Shown here: piece by piece, positions 18,056 through 27,919 of the stretch
Numbering within the stretch: the first letter of the stretch is position 1
Layout: every line of letters begins with the position of its first letter
Origin: Burkholderia sp. WSM2232
Lineage (GTDB): Bacteria > Pseudomonadota > Gammaproteobacteria > Burkholderiales > Burkholderiaceae
Assembly: GCF_000472545.1 (NCBI RefSeq)
Contig: NZ_AWZV01000003.1
Coordinates: 340,933 to 404,932, forward strand
Direction: 5' to 3'
Length of the DNA stretch: 64,000 bases
Notes under the pieces: model-generated
The model's database searches: none
Seen by the model: only the letters and a program-made list of their open reading frames with translations
What the model was told of the DNA's origin: nothing
Made by a program: the position numbers and the translations under genes

Positions 18056-18790
18056 ATGAGCGCAACGGAAGTCGTCGTGAACGAAGCGACGCTCGAACAG
18101 CTACGCCATGTCAGCACCGCCACCTTGACCACGCAACTCTTCAAGCGCGGCTTGCGCAATGTATTTCTGCAAGGTGTCGCGCCGCTGGTCAAGCCCGCGC
18201 CCGGCGCGGCGAATGTGGTCGGCCCGGCATTCACGCTGCGCAATATTCCCGCGCGCGAAGACCTCGATCACGTCGGCGTGTTTCAGGACCCGGAGCATCC
18301 GCAGCGCAAGGCCGTTGAGACCGCGCCCGCCGGCAGTGTGCTGGTGCAGGACTGCCGCGGCGAGCGCGCGGTGGCGTCGGTCGGCTCCATCCTCGCGCTG
18401 CGGCTCGCAAAGCGCGGCGTCGCGGGCATGGTGTCGGACGGCCCGGTGCGCGACAGCGGGACCATCGCGGCGTTGGGCTTGCCGATCTGGTGCGCGGGCG
18501 CGAGCGCGCCGCTCAACCTCGCGAAACATCATGCAGTGGATATGAACGTGCCGATCGCCTGCGGCGGCGTGGCGGTATATCCGGGCGATATCGTGGTCGC
18601 CGATGTGGACGGCGTAGTCATCGTGCCGCGCGAGATGGCCGCCGAAGTTGCGCGCGACGCCACCGAGCAGGAGCAACTCGAAGCATTCATCGCGCAGCGT
18701 ATCGAGGAAGGGCGGCCGTTGCGCGGCACCTATCCGCCGAACGAGGAAACCATGGCCGCTTATGCGCAGTGGCGGGCACAACAACAATAA
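18056..18790 (+). CDS. RraA/HMG-aldolase-fold protein, probable 2-keto acid aldolase
   Basis: 244 aa from ATG 18056 with CGGAG just upstream. The fold is that of RraA and LigK: GMVSDGPVRDSGTIAALG holds the Asp and Arg pair and PGDIVVADVDGVVIVP the second conserved loop. True RNase E regulators (RraA) are shorter, ~160 aa; the extended form with the intact Arg-Asp pair suggests a metal-dependent pyruvate aldolase. Between the dehydratase and the transporter it would cleave the 2-keto-3-deoxy acid to pyruvate and an aldehyde. That role is inferred from context; a decarboxylase is the alternative. Confidence 0.75.
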   Translation: MSATEVVVNEATLEQLRHVSTATLTTQLFKRGLRNVFLQGVAPLVKPAPGAANVVGPAFTLRNIPAREDLDHVGVFQDPEHPQRKAVETAPAGSVLVQDCRGERAVASVGSILALRLAKRGVAGMVSDGPVRDSGTIAALGLPIWCAGASAPLNLAKHHAVDMNVPIACGGVAVYPGDIVVADVDGVVIVPREMAAEVARDATEQEQLEAFIAQRIEEGRPLRGTYPPNEETMAAYAQWRAQQQ

Positions 18791-18882
18791 GCCGCGCGGA
18801 CCGCTGGATTCGCCGACCCGACTCACGCCTCATCCGTTACAGAACGCAGGCTCGCGCGCAGAACGCGGCCGTAGGAGACGCT

Positions 18883-20211
18883 GTGAACATCACGACACCC
18901 GCCATTGACGAATCGCGCCTCATCAACCGCCTCGCTCTCCGGTTGATGCCGCTACTCGGGCTGCTTTACCTGGTCGCCTATATCGACCGCTCCAATATCA
19001 GCTTTGCGAAGCTGCAGATGCTCGGCAGCCTCGGGCTATCGGAAGTTGCATATGGGCTTGGCGCGTCGCTGTTCTTTATCGGCTATCTGATTTTCGAAGT
19101 GCCGAGCAACGTGATGCTGCATAAATACGGCGCGCCGCGCTGGATGGCGCGCATCATGTTCACGTGGGGCGTCGTGACGATACTGCTCGCGTTCACGACG
19201 AACGCGACCATGTTCTACGTGCTGCGTTTTCTGCTCGGCGCGTCCGAAGCCGGCTTATATCCTGGTGTGATCTATTATCTGACGCTGTGGTTTCCGGCGC
19301 GGCATCGCGTGCGCATGCTCGGCTATTTCACGCTCGGCAGCAGCCTCGGCAATATGCTCGGCGCGCCGATCTGCGGCTGGCTGCTCGACAAGGGCGGGTT
19401 CGCGGGGCTGCAAGGCTGGCAACTCGTATTCATCGTGACGGGCCTGCCTTCGGTGCTGCTGACAGTGGTGGTGCTGTTCCTGCTGCCTGCGTCGCCGAGA
19501 GAAGCCAGGTTTCTTTCCGCCGACGAAAAAGCATGGCTCTCCAGCACGCTTGAGGCCGAACGTGCGCAAATCAACGCAAGCGTCGCGACGCACGGTTCGC
19601 TATTGAGCGTGCTGACCGAACCGCGCGTAATCGGCATGGCGCTCTATTACATGATGCTGTCCATTTCCGTTTATGGCGTGAGCTACTGGTTGCCGACGCT
19701 CGTGAAGGGCTTCGGCGTGAGCAATACAACCAACGGTTTACTCAACATCGTTCCGTGGCTAATGGCGACCATTGTGCTTGCATGGTTGCCTTCCAGGTTG
19801 CGCGGTGCGGGCGATCGCGCACTGATCGCCATGCTGGTTTCGGCGCTGCTCGGCGTCACGTGTTTCGCCAGCGCAGTGTTTCTGCCGACCAACACGCTGC
19901 GTTTCATCGCACTGTGTTTCGGCGCGCCGTGCATGTATCTGCTGCTGCCTTGCTTCTGGACCTTGCCACCGAAATTCCTGGTTGGCGCACGAGCGGCGGC
20001 GGGAATCGCTGCGATCAACTCGCTCGGCAACATTGGCGGCTTCATCGCGCAAAATCTCGTGCCGTGGGTTCGTCAAACCACGGGTAGCGTGAAAGCGCCC
20101 ATGCTGATTCCTGCAACCTGTCTGCTGCTGTTCGCTGCCATTACCGTATTCATCTTGCGGCGCGACCGCAACGTGCGCTCGACCCGCAGCACCGTGGCGG
20201 TGACCGAATGA
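18883..20211 (+). CDS. MFS transporter, anion:cation symporter (ACS) type
   Basis: 442 aa from GTG 18883 with TAGGAGA at 18872-18878. Twelve helices. Helix 1 ends LLYLVAYIDRSNISFAKLQM, the ACS (GudP/tartrate/galactonate) signature, followed by GASLFFIGYLIFEVPSNVML and FLLGASEAGLYPGVIYYLT. The family imports sugar acids and related organic anions with protons. Its place after the dehydratase and the RraA-fold gene supports uptake of their substrate. Confidence 0.9.
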   Translation: MNITTPAIDESRLINRLALRLMPLLGLLYLVAYIDRSNISFAKLQMLGSLGLSEVAYGLGASLFFIGYLIFEVPSNVMLHKYGAPRWMARIMFTWGVVTILLAFTTNATMFYVLRFLLGASEAGLYPGVIYYLTLWFPARHRVRMLGYFTLGSSLGNMLGAPICGWLLDKGGFAGLQGWQLVFIVTGLPSVLLTVVVLFLLPASPREARFLSADEKAWLSSTLEAERAQINASVATHGSLLSVLTEPRVIGMALYYMMLSISVYGVSYWLPTLVKGFGVSNTTNGLLNIVPWLMATIVLAWLPSRLRGAGDRALIAMLVSALLGVTCFASAVFLPTNTLRFIALCFGAPCMYLLLPCFWTLPPKFLVGARAAAGIAAINSLGNIGGFIAQNLVPWVRQTTGSVKAPMLIPATCLLLFAAITVFILRRDRNVRSTRSTVAVTE

Positions 20212-20371
20212 GGCGCGTGGGCCGGTCCGTCATGTCACGCGACGGCCTGAGCCGTCCACGGCGCGGCGCGGATCGGAGCGAGTCAGTGCGCCTTGGGGCG
20301 GCCCTGTGCCGGTTGGCGCAACGTGGCGCAGTTTAAAATACGGGCGCGATCTAACTTCCCCGTCCGCGATC

Positions 20372-21439
20372 ATGCCGAATAAAGAACCGCCCGCCACCGC
20401 AAGCGCCGCTGCGCCAGACGCGGTGTCACCCACGCGGCGCCTGCGCGGTGGGCCCAAAGGCTTGCGCATCACAGATGTCGCCGCGCAGGCGGGCGTCGCG
20501 CCGATCACGGTCTCACGTGTGTTCAACAGCCCGGAGACGGTGGCGCCGGAGACGCTCGAACGCGTGCGGCAGGTCGTGCAGAAACTCGGCTATGTGCCGA
20601 ACCGGCTCGCGGGCGGTCTGTCGTCGTCGCGCTCGCGGCTCATAGCGGCAATCGTGCCGACCATCGCCCACTCGCTGTTTTCGGAAACCATCCAGGTGTT
20701 CAGCGAGACCATGTCGCGCGCCGGTTATCAGGTGTTGCTCGCGTTGAGCGGCTACGACGATTCGAGCGAAGAGACCTTGCTCGACGCAGTGCTGAGCCGG
20801 CGTCCCGAAGGTGTGCTGCTGACGGGTGTCGCTCACACGGACTCGCTGCGTGAGCGGCTCGCAAACGTCGGCATTCCGATTGTCGAGACCTGGGACATGA
20901 CGAATCAGCCTATCGACATGCTGGTCGGCTTTTCGCATTACCAGATTGGTTTCGCGGTGGCCGGGCATTTCCTGCAGAGGAACGTGCGCAAGCCTGGCCT
21001 TGTGTCCGCCAACGACCAGCGCGCGCTCGCGCGCCGCCGCGGTTTTCGCGAGCGGCTCGCGCAGTCGGGCATTAACGAAATTCCCGAGGTGCTCGTTGCG
21101 CCGCCGAGTTCCGTGGCGCTCGGCAAGTCAGCACTGCCGCGTTTGCTCGACGAGGCCGCGGATCTGGACGCGCTGTTCTGCGGCTCGGACCTGCTCGCGA
21201 TAGGCGCCTTGAGCGCGGCGAGGCAATTGCGGCTCAGCGTGCCGTCGCAACTCGCGATCTGCGGGTTCGGCGATCTGGAGTTCTCCACCGAGACGACACC
21301 ACAGCTCACTTCCGTACACGTCGACGGCACCCGCATCGGGCTCGCGGCGGCGCGATGCCTGCTGGACCGGCTCGCCGGATCGGCGCAGAACAAGGTGACC
21401 GACGTGGGCTTCGAGATTGTGCAGCGTGGCACCACGTAG
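20372..21439 (+). CDS. LacI/GntR-type transcriptional regulator
   Basis: 355 aa. After a 30-residue Pro/Ala-rich lead, residues ~33-85 are a LacI HTH (LRITDVAAQAGVAPITVSRV, then hinge KLGYVPNRLAGGLSSSRS). The sugar-binding-protein-like domain follows (LIAAIVPTIAHSLFSETIQV to AICGFGDLEFS). It resembles GntR/IdnR gluconate regulators. It lies 160 bp after the transporter in the same direction. The natural targets are the two ATGGTA-N4-TACCAT palindromes before the dehydratase gene. It likely represses the operon until the sugar acid or its keto-deoxy product appears. Confidence 0.88.
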   Translation: MPNKEPPATASAAAPDAVSPTRRLRGGPKGLRITDVAAQAGVAPITVSRVFNSPETVAPETLERVRQVVQKLGYVPNRLAGGLSSSRSRLIAAIVPTIAHSLFSETIQVFSETMSRAGYQVLLALSGYDDSSEETLLDAVLSRRPEGVLLTGVAHTDSLRERLANVGIPIVETWDMTNQPIDMLVGFSHYQIGFAVAGHFLQRNVRKPGLVSANDQRALARRRGFRERLAQSGINEIPEVLVAPPSSVALGKSALPRLLDEAADLDALFCGSDLLAIGALSAARQLRLSVPSQLAICGFGDLEFSTETTPQLTSVHVDGTRIGLAAARCLLDRLAGSAQNKVTDVGFEIVQRGTT

Positions 21440-21739
21440 GCTGGCTTCAGCCATCGGTTAGCGAACCGCGCCGTGTGCCTGTCACAGGCACGCGGTAGAT
21501 ACCTCACGACATCCTCCAATCAGGCGGCGCCGGCCCGGACGTCGCGGCTTTGCGTTGCCCATGCCGGGCTGCGATCATCTCGCGCGCCTTGCGCGTCGCG
21601 ATTGCACTTAGCTTGTCCAGGATCATATTTCAGATCCGGCTGCGCTCTTAAAATCCGACAGCGCATGAAGTAGTGGTCTGGTCTTCATGGCAAAAACATT
21701 GTGTAGCGTTTCAGACCGGTCCATGGAAATCAGGCAGAT
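21440..21739 (+). other. Intergenic region before cyoA, 300 bp
   Basis: Separates the LacI gene from the quinol oxidase operon, so it should hold the cyo promoter. No strong palindrome, terminator or open frame with a ribosome site was recognised. Confidence 0.35.
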
Positions 21740-22630
21740 ATGGTGAATAAGACCTTTGAACGGGTGTTGATACCCTTGGGGGCGGGGCTCGTTGCGTGTC
21801 TTTCGGGATGCAGCAACCTCGAGGTGCTGGATCCCAAGGGCAGCGTGGGCATGGCGGAGAAGTCGCTGATCAGTACGGCGACCATGGCCATGCTGATAGT
21901 CGTCGTGCCGGTGATCATCATGGTCCTCGTGTTCGCGTGGCGTTACCGCGCAAGCAATCGTAACGCGACGTATGCCCCCAAATGGGCGCATTCCACCGCG
22001 ATAGAAACAGTGGTGTGGACCGTACCCACGCTCATCATTCTGTTCCTCGGCATCCTGACCTGGAACACCACGCACGAGCTGGACCCTTACCGGCCGATCC
22101 AATCGGCGGTCAAGCCAATCAAGGTCGAGGTCGTCGCGCTCGACTGGAAGTGGCTCTTCATCTACCCGGAGCTCGGCGTGGCTTCGGTCAACCAGCTCGC
22201 GTTCCCCGTGGGCACGCCGGTTGACTTCCGTATCACGTCCGATTCCGTGATGAACTCGTTCTTCATTCCGCAATTGGGAAGCCAGATCTATGCAATGGCG
22301 GGCATGCAGACGCAATTGCATCTGATCGCCGACCATGCCGGCGACTACGCCGGCATCTCCGCCAACTACAGCGGCAAGGGCTTCTCGGACATGAAGTTCC
22401 GCGCGCTCGCCGTCACACCTGCGCAATTCGATGCGTGGGTCGAGAAAGTCAAGGCTTCGCCGCGCCGGCTGGATATGAACGAGTACAACTCGGTGGCGCA
22501 ACCGAGCGAGAAGGAGCCGGTCGGCTATTTCTCGTCGGTCGATTCCAGGCTCTTCAACAACGTTATTGCGAAGTACAACAACGGCAATGTCCTTGATCTG
22601 CAGAACAGCAATTGCCGTACAAAGGGTTAG
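21740..22630 (+). CDS. cyoA: Cytochrome bo3 ubiquinol oxidase subunit II
   Basis: 296 aa. Lipoprotein signal with lipobox LSGC (Cys near 23), two membrane helices ([20 protein letters not shown] and [20 protein letters not shown]), then the cupredoxin-like domain ([39 protein letters not shown]). The CuA ligands of cytochrome c oxidases are absent, as expected for a quinol oxidase. First gene of cyoABCD, 3 bp before cyoB. Confidence 0.95.
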   Translation: MVNKTFERVLIPLGAGLVACLSGCSNLEVLDPKGSVGMAEKSLISTATMAMLIVVVPVIIMVLVFAWRYRASNRNATYAPKWAHSTAIETVVWTVPTLIILFLGILTWNTTHELDPYRPIQSAVKPIKVEVVALDWKWLFIYPELGVASVNQLAFPVGTPVDFRITSDSVMNSFFIPQLGSQIYAMAGMQTQLHLIADHAGDYAGISANYSGKGFSDMKFRALAVTPAQFDAWVEKVKASPRRLDMNEYNSVAQPSEKEPVGYFSSVDSRLFNNVIAKYNNGNVLDLQNSNCRTKG

Positions 22631-22633
22631 CAC

Positions 22634-24640
22634 ATGCTCGGAAATCTGACACTCTCCGCGATCCCGTTCGATCAGCCCATCATCATGGGGGCGGGCGCGC
22701 TCATGCTGGTCATGGTGCTCGCCGTGGTGGCGACACTAACCCGGCTCCATAAATGGAAGTGGCTGTGGCACGAGTGGCTCACAAGCGTGGACCACAAGAA
22801 GATTGGCGTGATGTATATCGTTGTCGCAGTGCTGATGCTGGTGCGCGGCTTCGTCGATGCAGTGATGATGCGCCTGCAGCTCGCACTCGCGTACCACTCG
22901 CCGGGCTATTTGCCGCCGCACCATTACGATCAGATCTTCACGGCGCACGGCGTCATCATGATCTTCTTCATGGCGATGGCGCTGATGGTCGGCTTGTTCA
23001 ACCTGGTCGTGCCGTTGCAGATCGGCGCGCGCGATGTCGCGTTCCCGTTCCTCAATTCGCTCAGTTTCTGGATGACCGCGATCAGCGCGATTCTCATGAA
23101 TCTGTCGCTCGTGATCGGCGAATTTGCACAGGTCGGCTGGCTCGCGTATCCGCCGCTCTCGGAGCTGCAGTTCAGTCCGGGCGTTGGCGTCGACTACTAC
23201 ATATGGAGCCTGCAGTTATCCGGCGTCGGCACGCTGATAACCGCAATCAACTTCTTCGTGACCATCGTGCGCATGCGCGCGCCCGGCATGACGCTGATGA
23301 AAATGCCCGTGTTCACGTGGACCGCGCTCTGCTCGAACGTGCTGATCATGGCCACGTTCCCGATCCTGACGGTGGCGCTCGCGCTGCTCGGCCTCGACCG
23401 TTACATGGGCATGCACTTCTTCACGAATGAAGCGGGCGGCAACGCGATGCTCTATCTGAACCTGATCTGGGCGTGGGGGCATCCGGAGGTGTACATCCTC
23501 GTGCTGCCGGCCTTCGGCATCTATTCGGAAGTGATTGCAACGTTCTCGAAGAAGCCGCTGTTCGGTTACCGGACCATGGTTTATGCCACCTGCGCGATCA
23601 TGGTGCTGGCATTCCTCGTCTGGCTGCACCACTTCTTCACGATGGGCTCGGGTGCGGACGTCAATGCGTTTTTCGGCATCATGACAATGGTCATTGCCAT
23701 CCCCACAGGCGTGAAGATATTCAACTGGCTGTTCACGATCTACCGCGGACGCCTCGAGTTTTCCGCGCCTGTACTGTGGACGATCGGCTTCATGATCACC
23801 TTCACGATCGGCGGCATGACCGGTGTGATGATGGCAATTCCCGGCGCCGACTTCGTGCTGCACAACAGCCTCTTCCTGATCGCGCATTTCCATAACGCGA
23901 TTATTGGCGGTGTCGTGTTCGGCTATCTGGCAGGGTTCCACTACTGGTTTCCGAAGGCGTTCGGTTTCAAGCTCAATGAAAAGCTCGGCAAGTGCGCGTT
24001 CTGGTGCTGGTTCGTGGGCTTCTACGCTTCGTTTATGCCGCTCTACGTGCTCGGCTTCATGGGTATGACGCGGCGCCTGAACCACTATGACAATCCGGCG
24101 TGGCATCCGTGGCTGATTGCGGCGGCATGCGGTGTTGCGTTGATCGCGCTCGGCGTGGTGTTCCAGGTGGCGCAGGTATGGGTCAGCGTGGTCAACCGCA
24201 ACAAGCCGCAGTATCGGGACGTGACCGGCGACCCGTGGGACGGCCGCACGCTCGAGTGGGCGACTTCGTCGCCGCCCCCGGCCTATAACTTCGCGATCAT
24301 TCCGACGGTGCACGAGCTCGACGCCTATGCCCACATGAAAGAGACCGCAAGCACCGAGGCCAAAGCGCCGGTGTATCGCGACATTCACATGCCGTCGAAT
24401 ACCAGCGCGGGTCTGTTCATTGGCGCGTTCAGCCTCGCGCTTGGGTTTGCCGGTGTGTGGCACATCACGTGGCTGGCTGTCGTGGCGCTACTGGCTATCG
24501 TGGCCACGCTGATTGCGCGCAGCTTCGGCAATAACGACGGCTATTACATCTCCGCCGATACCGTGCGGGAAATCGAAAGTAAGCGCGGTCCTGCGGCCGC
24601 AGCGGTGAACAACCGCGAACTGGAAGCGGTGGAGGCCTGA
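22634..24640 (+). CDS. cyoB: Cytochrome bo3 ubiquinol oxidase subunit I
   Basis: 668 aa, the catalytic haem-copper subunit that oxidises quinol, reduces oxygen to water and pumps protons. Heme and copper ligands are visible: [10 protein letters not shown] (low-spin haem His), [12 protein letters not shown] (CuB His cross-linked to Tyr), LHHFFTMG (two CuB His) and [11 protein letters not shown] (haem His pair). The family-specific N-terminal extra helix is present. The C-terminus (~610-668) is a short hydrophilic tail. Followed by cyoC after 3 bp. Confidence 0.97.
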   Translation: MLGNLTLSAIPFDQPIIMGAGALMLVMVLAVVATLTRLHKWKWLWHEWLTSVDHKKIGVMYIVVAVLMLVRGFVDAVMMRLQLALAYHSPGYLPPHHYDQIFTAHGVIMIFFMAMALMVGLFNLVVPLQIGARDVAFPFLNSLSFWMTAISAILMNLSLVIGEFAQVGWLAYPPLSELQFSPGVGVDYYIWSLQLSGVGTLITAINFFVTIVRMRAPGMTLMKMPVFTWTALCSNVLIMATFPILTVALALLGLDRYMGMHFFTNEAGGNAMLYLNLIWAWGHPEVYILVLPAFGIYSEVIATFSKKPLFGYRTMVYATCAIMVLAFLVWLHHFFTMGSGADVNAFFGIMTMVIAIPTGVKIFNWLFTIYRGRLEFSAPVLWTIGFMITFTIGGMTGVMMAIPGADFVLHNSLFLIAHFHNAIIGGVVFGYLAGFHYWFPKAFGFKLNEKLGKCAFWCWFVGFYASFMPLYVLGFMGMTRRLNHYDNPAWHPWLIAAACGVALIALGVVFQVAQVWVSVVNRNKPQYRDVTGDPWDGRTLEWATSSPPPAYNFAIIPTVHELDAYAHMKETASTEAKAPVYRDIHMPSNTSAGLFIGAFSLALGFAGVWHITWLAVVALLAIVATLIARSFGNNDGYYISADTVREIESKRGPAAAAVNNRELEAVEA

Positions 24641-24643
24641 TCG

Positions 24644-25252
24644 ATGTCGCACAAAACACTCTCCGTTCCGCTCGACGGCGGACACGGCAATCACGGTTCG
24701 TCGGACACGGTGTTCGGTTTCTGGCTGTATCTGATGACCGACTGCGTGCTGTTCGCCTCGCTCTTCGCGGTATTCGCAGTCATGTCGAACCAGTTCGCGG
24801 GCGGTCCGTCGGGCAAGGAGCTGTTCGATATCGGCGGTGTCGCGGTCGAAACGGCTGCGCTGCTGCTGAGCAGCATCACGTATGGTTTCGCCATGCTGGC
24901 CGCAAGGCGCGGTAAATCCGCGGCCGTCCTCGGCTGGCTCGCCGTTACGTTCGCACTCGGGCTCGCGTTTCTGGCGCTGGAAATGCGCGAGTTCTCGCAT
25001 CTGATTGCAGAAGGCGCCGGGCCCGGCCGCAGCGCGTTCCTGTCAGCGTTCTTCACTCTGGTCGGTACGCACGGGCTGCACGTGACCGTGGGACTGCTGT
25101 GGATGGCCGTGCTGGCGGTTCAGGTGGTGCGTGCTCCCGCATTGTCGGAGCGCGAGCTTACGCGTCTCGCGTGTCTGAGTCTCTTCTGGCATTTCCTCGA
25201 TATTGTCTGGATCTGCGTTTTCTCGTTCGTTTATCTCGGGAGCGTGCTGTAA
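24644..25252 (+). CDS. cyoC: Cytochrome bo3 ubiquinol oxidase subunit III
   Basis: 202 aa, five predicted membrane helices, as usual for CyoC. Conserved stretches are TVFGFWLYLMTDCVLFASLF, AALLLSSITYGFAMLAARRG and FFTLVGTHGLHVTVGLLWM. It is a structural subunit of the quinol oxidase. The stop codon shares one base with the cyoD start (TAATG), giving tight coupling. Confidence 0.95.
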   Translation: MSHKTLSVPLDGGHGNHGSSDTVFGFWLYLMTDCVLFASLFAVFAVMSNQFAGGPSGKELFDIGGVAVETAALLLSSITYGFAMLAARRGKSAAVLGWLAVTFALGLAFLALEMREFSHLIAEGAGPGRSAFLSAFFTLVGTHGLHVTVGLLWMAVLAVQVVRAPALSERELTRLACLSLFWHFLDIVWICVFSFVYLGSVL

Positions 25253-25584
25253 TGGCTCACATGCAATCACTTTCCGCGGACTCGGGACATGGCAGCACAC
25301 GCGGCTATGTCTGCGGCTTCGTGCTCTCAGTCTTGTTGACCGCGGCGGCGTTCTGGCTGGTCATGCGCGGCGCGCTTCCGGCGCAGACCGCGATGATCGC
25401 GTTGTCCGTTCTGGCCTTCGTGCAGATTGTCGTTCATCTGGTCTTTTTCCTGCATATCGACATGTCGGCTGGGCAGCGCTGGAACGTCATGGCGCTCGCC
25501 TACACTGCATTGGCCGCGCTGTTTCTGATTGGCGGCACGGTGTGGGTCATGCATAACGTCAGCATGAACATGATGTCCCGTTAG
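25252..25584 (+). CDS. cyoD: Cytochrome bo3 ubiquinol oxidase subunit IV
   Basis: 110 aa, three membrane helices, typical CyoD: GYVCGFVLSVLLTAAAFWLV, AFVQIVVHLVFFLHIDMSAG, then a final helix ending WVMHNVSMNMM. It aids assembly of subunit I. Start ATG 25252 overlaps the cyoC stop. No cyoE (haem O synthase) gene follows, so haem O must be made from elsewhere in the genome. Confidence 0.93.
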   Translation: MAHMQSLSADSGHGSTRGYVCGFVLSVLLTAAAFWLVMRGALPAQTAMIALSVLAFVQIVVHLVFFLHIDMSAGQRWNVMALAYTALAALFLIGGTVWVMHNVSMNMMSR

Positions 25585-25618
25585 CAGCGTGAGCAAAAGG
25601 GCGAGCTACTGCTGCTAA
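25581..25618. terminator. Hairpin between convergent genes
   Basis: TTAGCAGC (25581-25588) pairs with GCTGCTAA (25611-25618) around a 22-base loop and includes the cyoD stop. It lies between cyoD and the convergent outer-membrane protein gene. The loop is large, so support is modest. Confidence 0.35.
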
Positions 25619-25656
25619 TTCATCGCTGGTGGGCAATCGCAACACGAGCACGCCCT

Positions 25657-26730
25657 TTAGAAGCGCACGCCGATTCCGCCTTCTATCACGTCCGTGTCGC
25701 GGTTGTAGCGTGTCACTACGCGATTCCAGGTAGCGCGGGCGAGCCAGCGCGAACCAAAGCGATAGCTCGCCGATACCGCGAAGAGTCCAGAAACCCGGCC
25801 GTCGCCCATCCGCGCTTGCGGGAGTTGATTGGTCTGGTTGACCGCAACATAGGGACCGATGCCAGCCGATAACGTCAGGCGGTCGTCGAAAAATGCGCGG
25901 GTTGCCCACAATTGTGCCGCAAGGCCGTCGCGGCGCGATTGCACGTGTCCGCCTTCGTGAAGGTACGACGCGCTCACGTCGACATAGCGCCACAGCCCAC
26001 GCCGGTATTCGAGGCTGACTGCCTTGGCCGATTCCGACTCGTTGCTGTTGAGGATCGTTTTGCCCAGCATCACGGTCAGCTCGTTGTTCGTGACGTTCGA
26101 TGTACGCGGCACGGGCCGCGGGCGTGGGCCGCGCTCGCCCGACACTTCCAGTTGATAACCAACGCCCAGCAAGAGTGCAGTTGTGTTCGGGCCGCCGAAT
26201 GCGTGGACGTGGTTCAGTTGCGCGATGGCAATCCAGCGTCGGTCGAAATAATAGGCGGCGCGCACACTTCCCACAACGCCCCAGCCGTGAGTGTTGGAAT
26301 AGTCGCCTCCGGCGCCTGCTACGGTGGTGTCGAAGTATCGGTATGGACCGGCTCCTGCCGAGAGTTCGAGCCGATCGTTCCATAACGGCAGGCGTCCCCA
26401 CGCTTGCACGGCCTGTCCATCACGATGGTGGCCGGGCAGATGCCCCTCGTTGAGCCATGAAAAGCTCCAGGCAGCGAAGCGTCCCAAACCTTCGCGATAG
26501 GTGCCACTCCACGAGTACGTATTCTCGCCGCCGCTAACAAGCGGACCGGCCAGCAGCGAAAATTCCTGTGCCTTCGCGCACGGAGCCGCGCAGGCAAGAG
26601 CCACAGACAGAAGAGTCAGCAGCAGGGCGGAACTGTGCGTGCAATCTCGACTTGTCGACACTGTTCGGTTGAGAGCGGGGTAGGTAAACCAAGGTAGTCG
26701 GTGGCTGACTGCGACGCAAGGGAAGATCAT
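25657..26730 (-). CDS. Outer-membrane beta-barrel protein with internal duplication, PagL-like
   Basis: About 357 aa from ATG 26730; a GTG at 26661 placed directly before the signal peptide (HSSALLLTLLSVALACAAPCAKAQ) is an alternative start. The mature part has two homologous halves: SWSGTYREGLGRFAAWSFSW...LPLWNDRLELSAGAGPYRYF and SLEYRRGLWRYVDVSASYLH...FFDDRLTLSAGIGPYVAV. Each ends in strands rich in aromatic residues, and the protein ends in F, as outer-membrane barrels do. Single-copy relatives are lipid A deacylase (PagL)/acyloxyacyl hydrolase-like barrels. Enzymatic activity is not shown. It converges with cyoD. Confidence 0.65.
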   Translation of the reverse strand: MIFPCVAVSHRLPWFTYPALNRTVSTSRDCTHSSALLLTLLSVALACAAPCAKAQEFSLLAGPLVSGGENTYSWSGTYREGLGRFAAWSFSWLNEGHLPGHHRDGQAVQAWGRLPLWNDRLELSAGAGPYRYFDTTVAGAGGDYSNTHGWGVVGSVRAAYYFDRRWIAIAQLNHVHAFGGPNTTALLLGVGYQLEVSGERGPRPRPVPRTSNVTNNELTVMLGKTILNSNESESAKAVSLEYRRGLWRYVDVSASYLHEGGHVQSRRDGLAAQLWATRAFFDDRLTLSAGIGPYVAVNQTNQLPQARMGDGRVSGLFAVSASYRFGSRWLARATWNRVVTRYNRDTDVIEGGIGVRF

Positions 26731-26990
26731 TTCCTTCAGGACTCGCTCGACGCGCCATACCTCACAATAGCAATGCGTCATAGAGGCGGCTGTGTGCTGA
26801 CGCACGTAAAGCGGGCGACTGTCGCGTGTTTTGAATCTGAATAATCTGGCTGATCAGGTCATTTTTCCTGGCTTTTCGCCTTTTAGTAATGGCTATTAGC
26901 GAGCGGCACTTCCGGATATGATTTTTTTGGCGACAGCGGAAACGCGGTCAGTTCGCTCCTGATAATTACCACTGCCGGGGCATTATTAAT

Positions 26991-27014
26991 GCGGCGGCGT
27001 TTTCTAGCCGCCGC
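26991..27014. repeat. GC-rich inverted repeat
   Basis: GCGGCGGC (26991-26998) and GCCGCCGC (27007-27014) flank an 8-base loop inside an AT-rich stretch. Read on the minus strand it is followed by ATTAATAATG. It could be a terminator or a protein-binding site. Confidence 0.4.
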
Positions 27015-27325
27015 GTGGGCCAACCAGATACCGGCTGAAATAGCGTGCGGGTGCTATGCGCCGTCCGGTCTCATGCGGCTTTTAGTGCTAGCGGGAAGGC
27101 GCACGAGGGGGCGACATGTTCGGGAGCTGAGAAAACCGCCCGACGTCCCGCATGGCCCCGCCAGCCCGAGCGGGCGCCGGCAACTGGGCCGCAACAGCGT
27201 TAACCATGAGAAAAGATATTTCGTGTGAAGATTTGTTCAGGAAAATTCCATCCCTGCAGAAGTGCATCCAGACCGCGCGCAGCGGCCTTTTTGTCTGATG
27301 ATGGGTGTTTTTTCCTCTTCTATGT

Positions 27326-27342
27326 ATCGTCTACGCGACGAT
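27326..27342. promoter_or_regulatory. Dyad ATCGTC-N5-GACGAT
   Basis: ATCGTCTACGCGACGAT, perfect 6-bp arms, about 580 bp before the lipoprotein hydrolase gene. Candidate regulator site, no further support. Confidence 0.3.
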
Positions 27343-27919
27343 GAGAAATAATTACTCCAAATGTGCTGTCGGGTAGAATCTGGCATTAGGGTCGGATAAT
27401 CAAACGGTAAGTCCATCTAATCCTCCGATCATCCTGAGAAAGCAGAAATTTTTGCGTTACGCGAAGTTCTCGGAAAGAATCATGCTTTTTGGCTGAAAAG
27501 TACTAATTTCCATGTGACCCAAGCTGCATTAGCGGGTACGATTTACCCCGTTGCAACGTTGGCCGAACCACTTTTTCCCGATCTTTGATCGGTTCCGGTT
27601 CCGGCGAAGGTTCGCGCAGTACGGGTTGCGCCGGCAGCAGTTTGGCCCAACGGTTTTCCAGAAGTCCATCAAGTTATCGCGGCGTCGAGCGCCTCGCGAT
27701 GGGCGGAGCATTTCCTGCCGCCACCCGGTTATTCCACGTTGTCTTCGGCAATGTGACCGCACCTGATTGAATTACGAACGGTGCAACGTGCAAATGTGCG
27801 TCGATAAGCACAACGAATTAACAACCAGCTGTTCCGAAGAAACGCGGTTCTATCTTGAACCTGAAAACTAATCTTTTGATTTTTTATCGAGAATTTTCTC
27901 GACAGTGGGAAAAATAATC

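Larger units (their letters stand above)
26731..27919 (+). other. Long AT-richer intergenic region, ~1.2 kb
   Basis: Clearly less GC-rich than the flanking genes, with runs such as ATTTTTTTGG and GATTTTTTATCG. Open frames at 26989-27228 and on both strands around 27530-27770 have no ribosome site or known motif. It contains a GCGGCGGC/GCCGCCGC hairpin, an ATCGTC/GACGAT dyad and a 13-mer shared with the other EPS-region gap. It is probably a long regulatory leader for the hydrolase gene, possibly with remnant DNA. Confidence 0.45.

Noticed and set aside
23216..24463. 415-codon open frame antisense to cyoB
   Set aside because: Composition (His/Arg/Glu-rich, repetitive) is that of a shadow frame; cyoB on the other strand has all haem and copper ligands.
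26989..27228. 79-codon frame in the AT-richer gap
   Set aside because: Begins inside a hairpin, without ribosome site; no recognisable motif.
27529..27770. Short open frames on both strands in the 27-kb gap, first thought to be a transposase fragment
   Set aside because: No transposase motif or terminal inverted repeats could be seen; the minus-strand reading has no family match I recognise.
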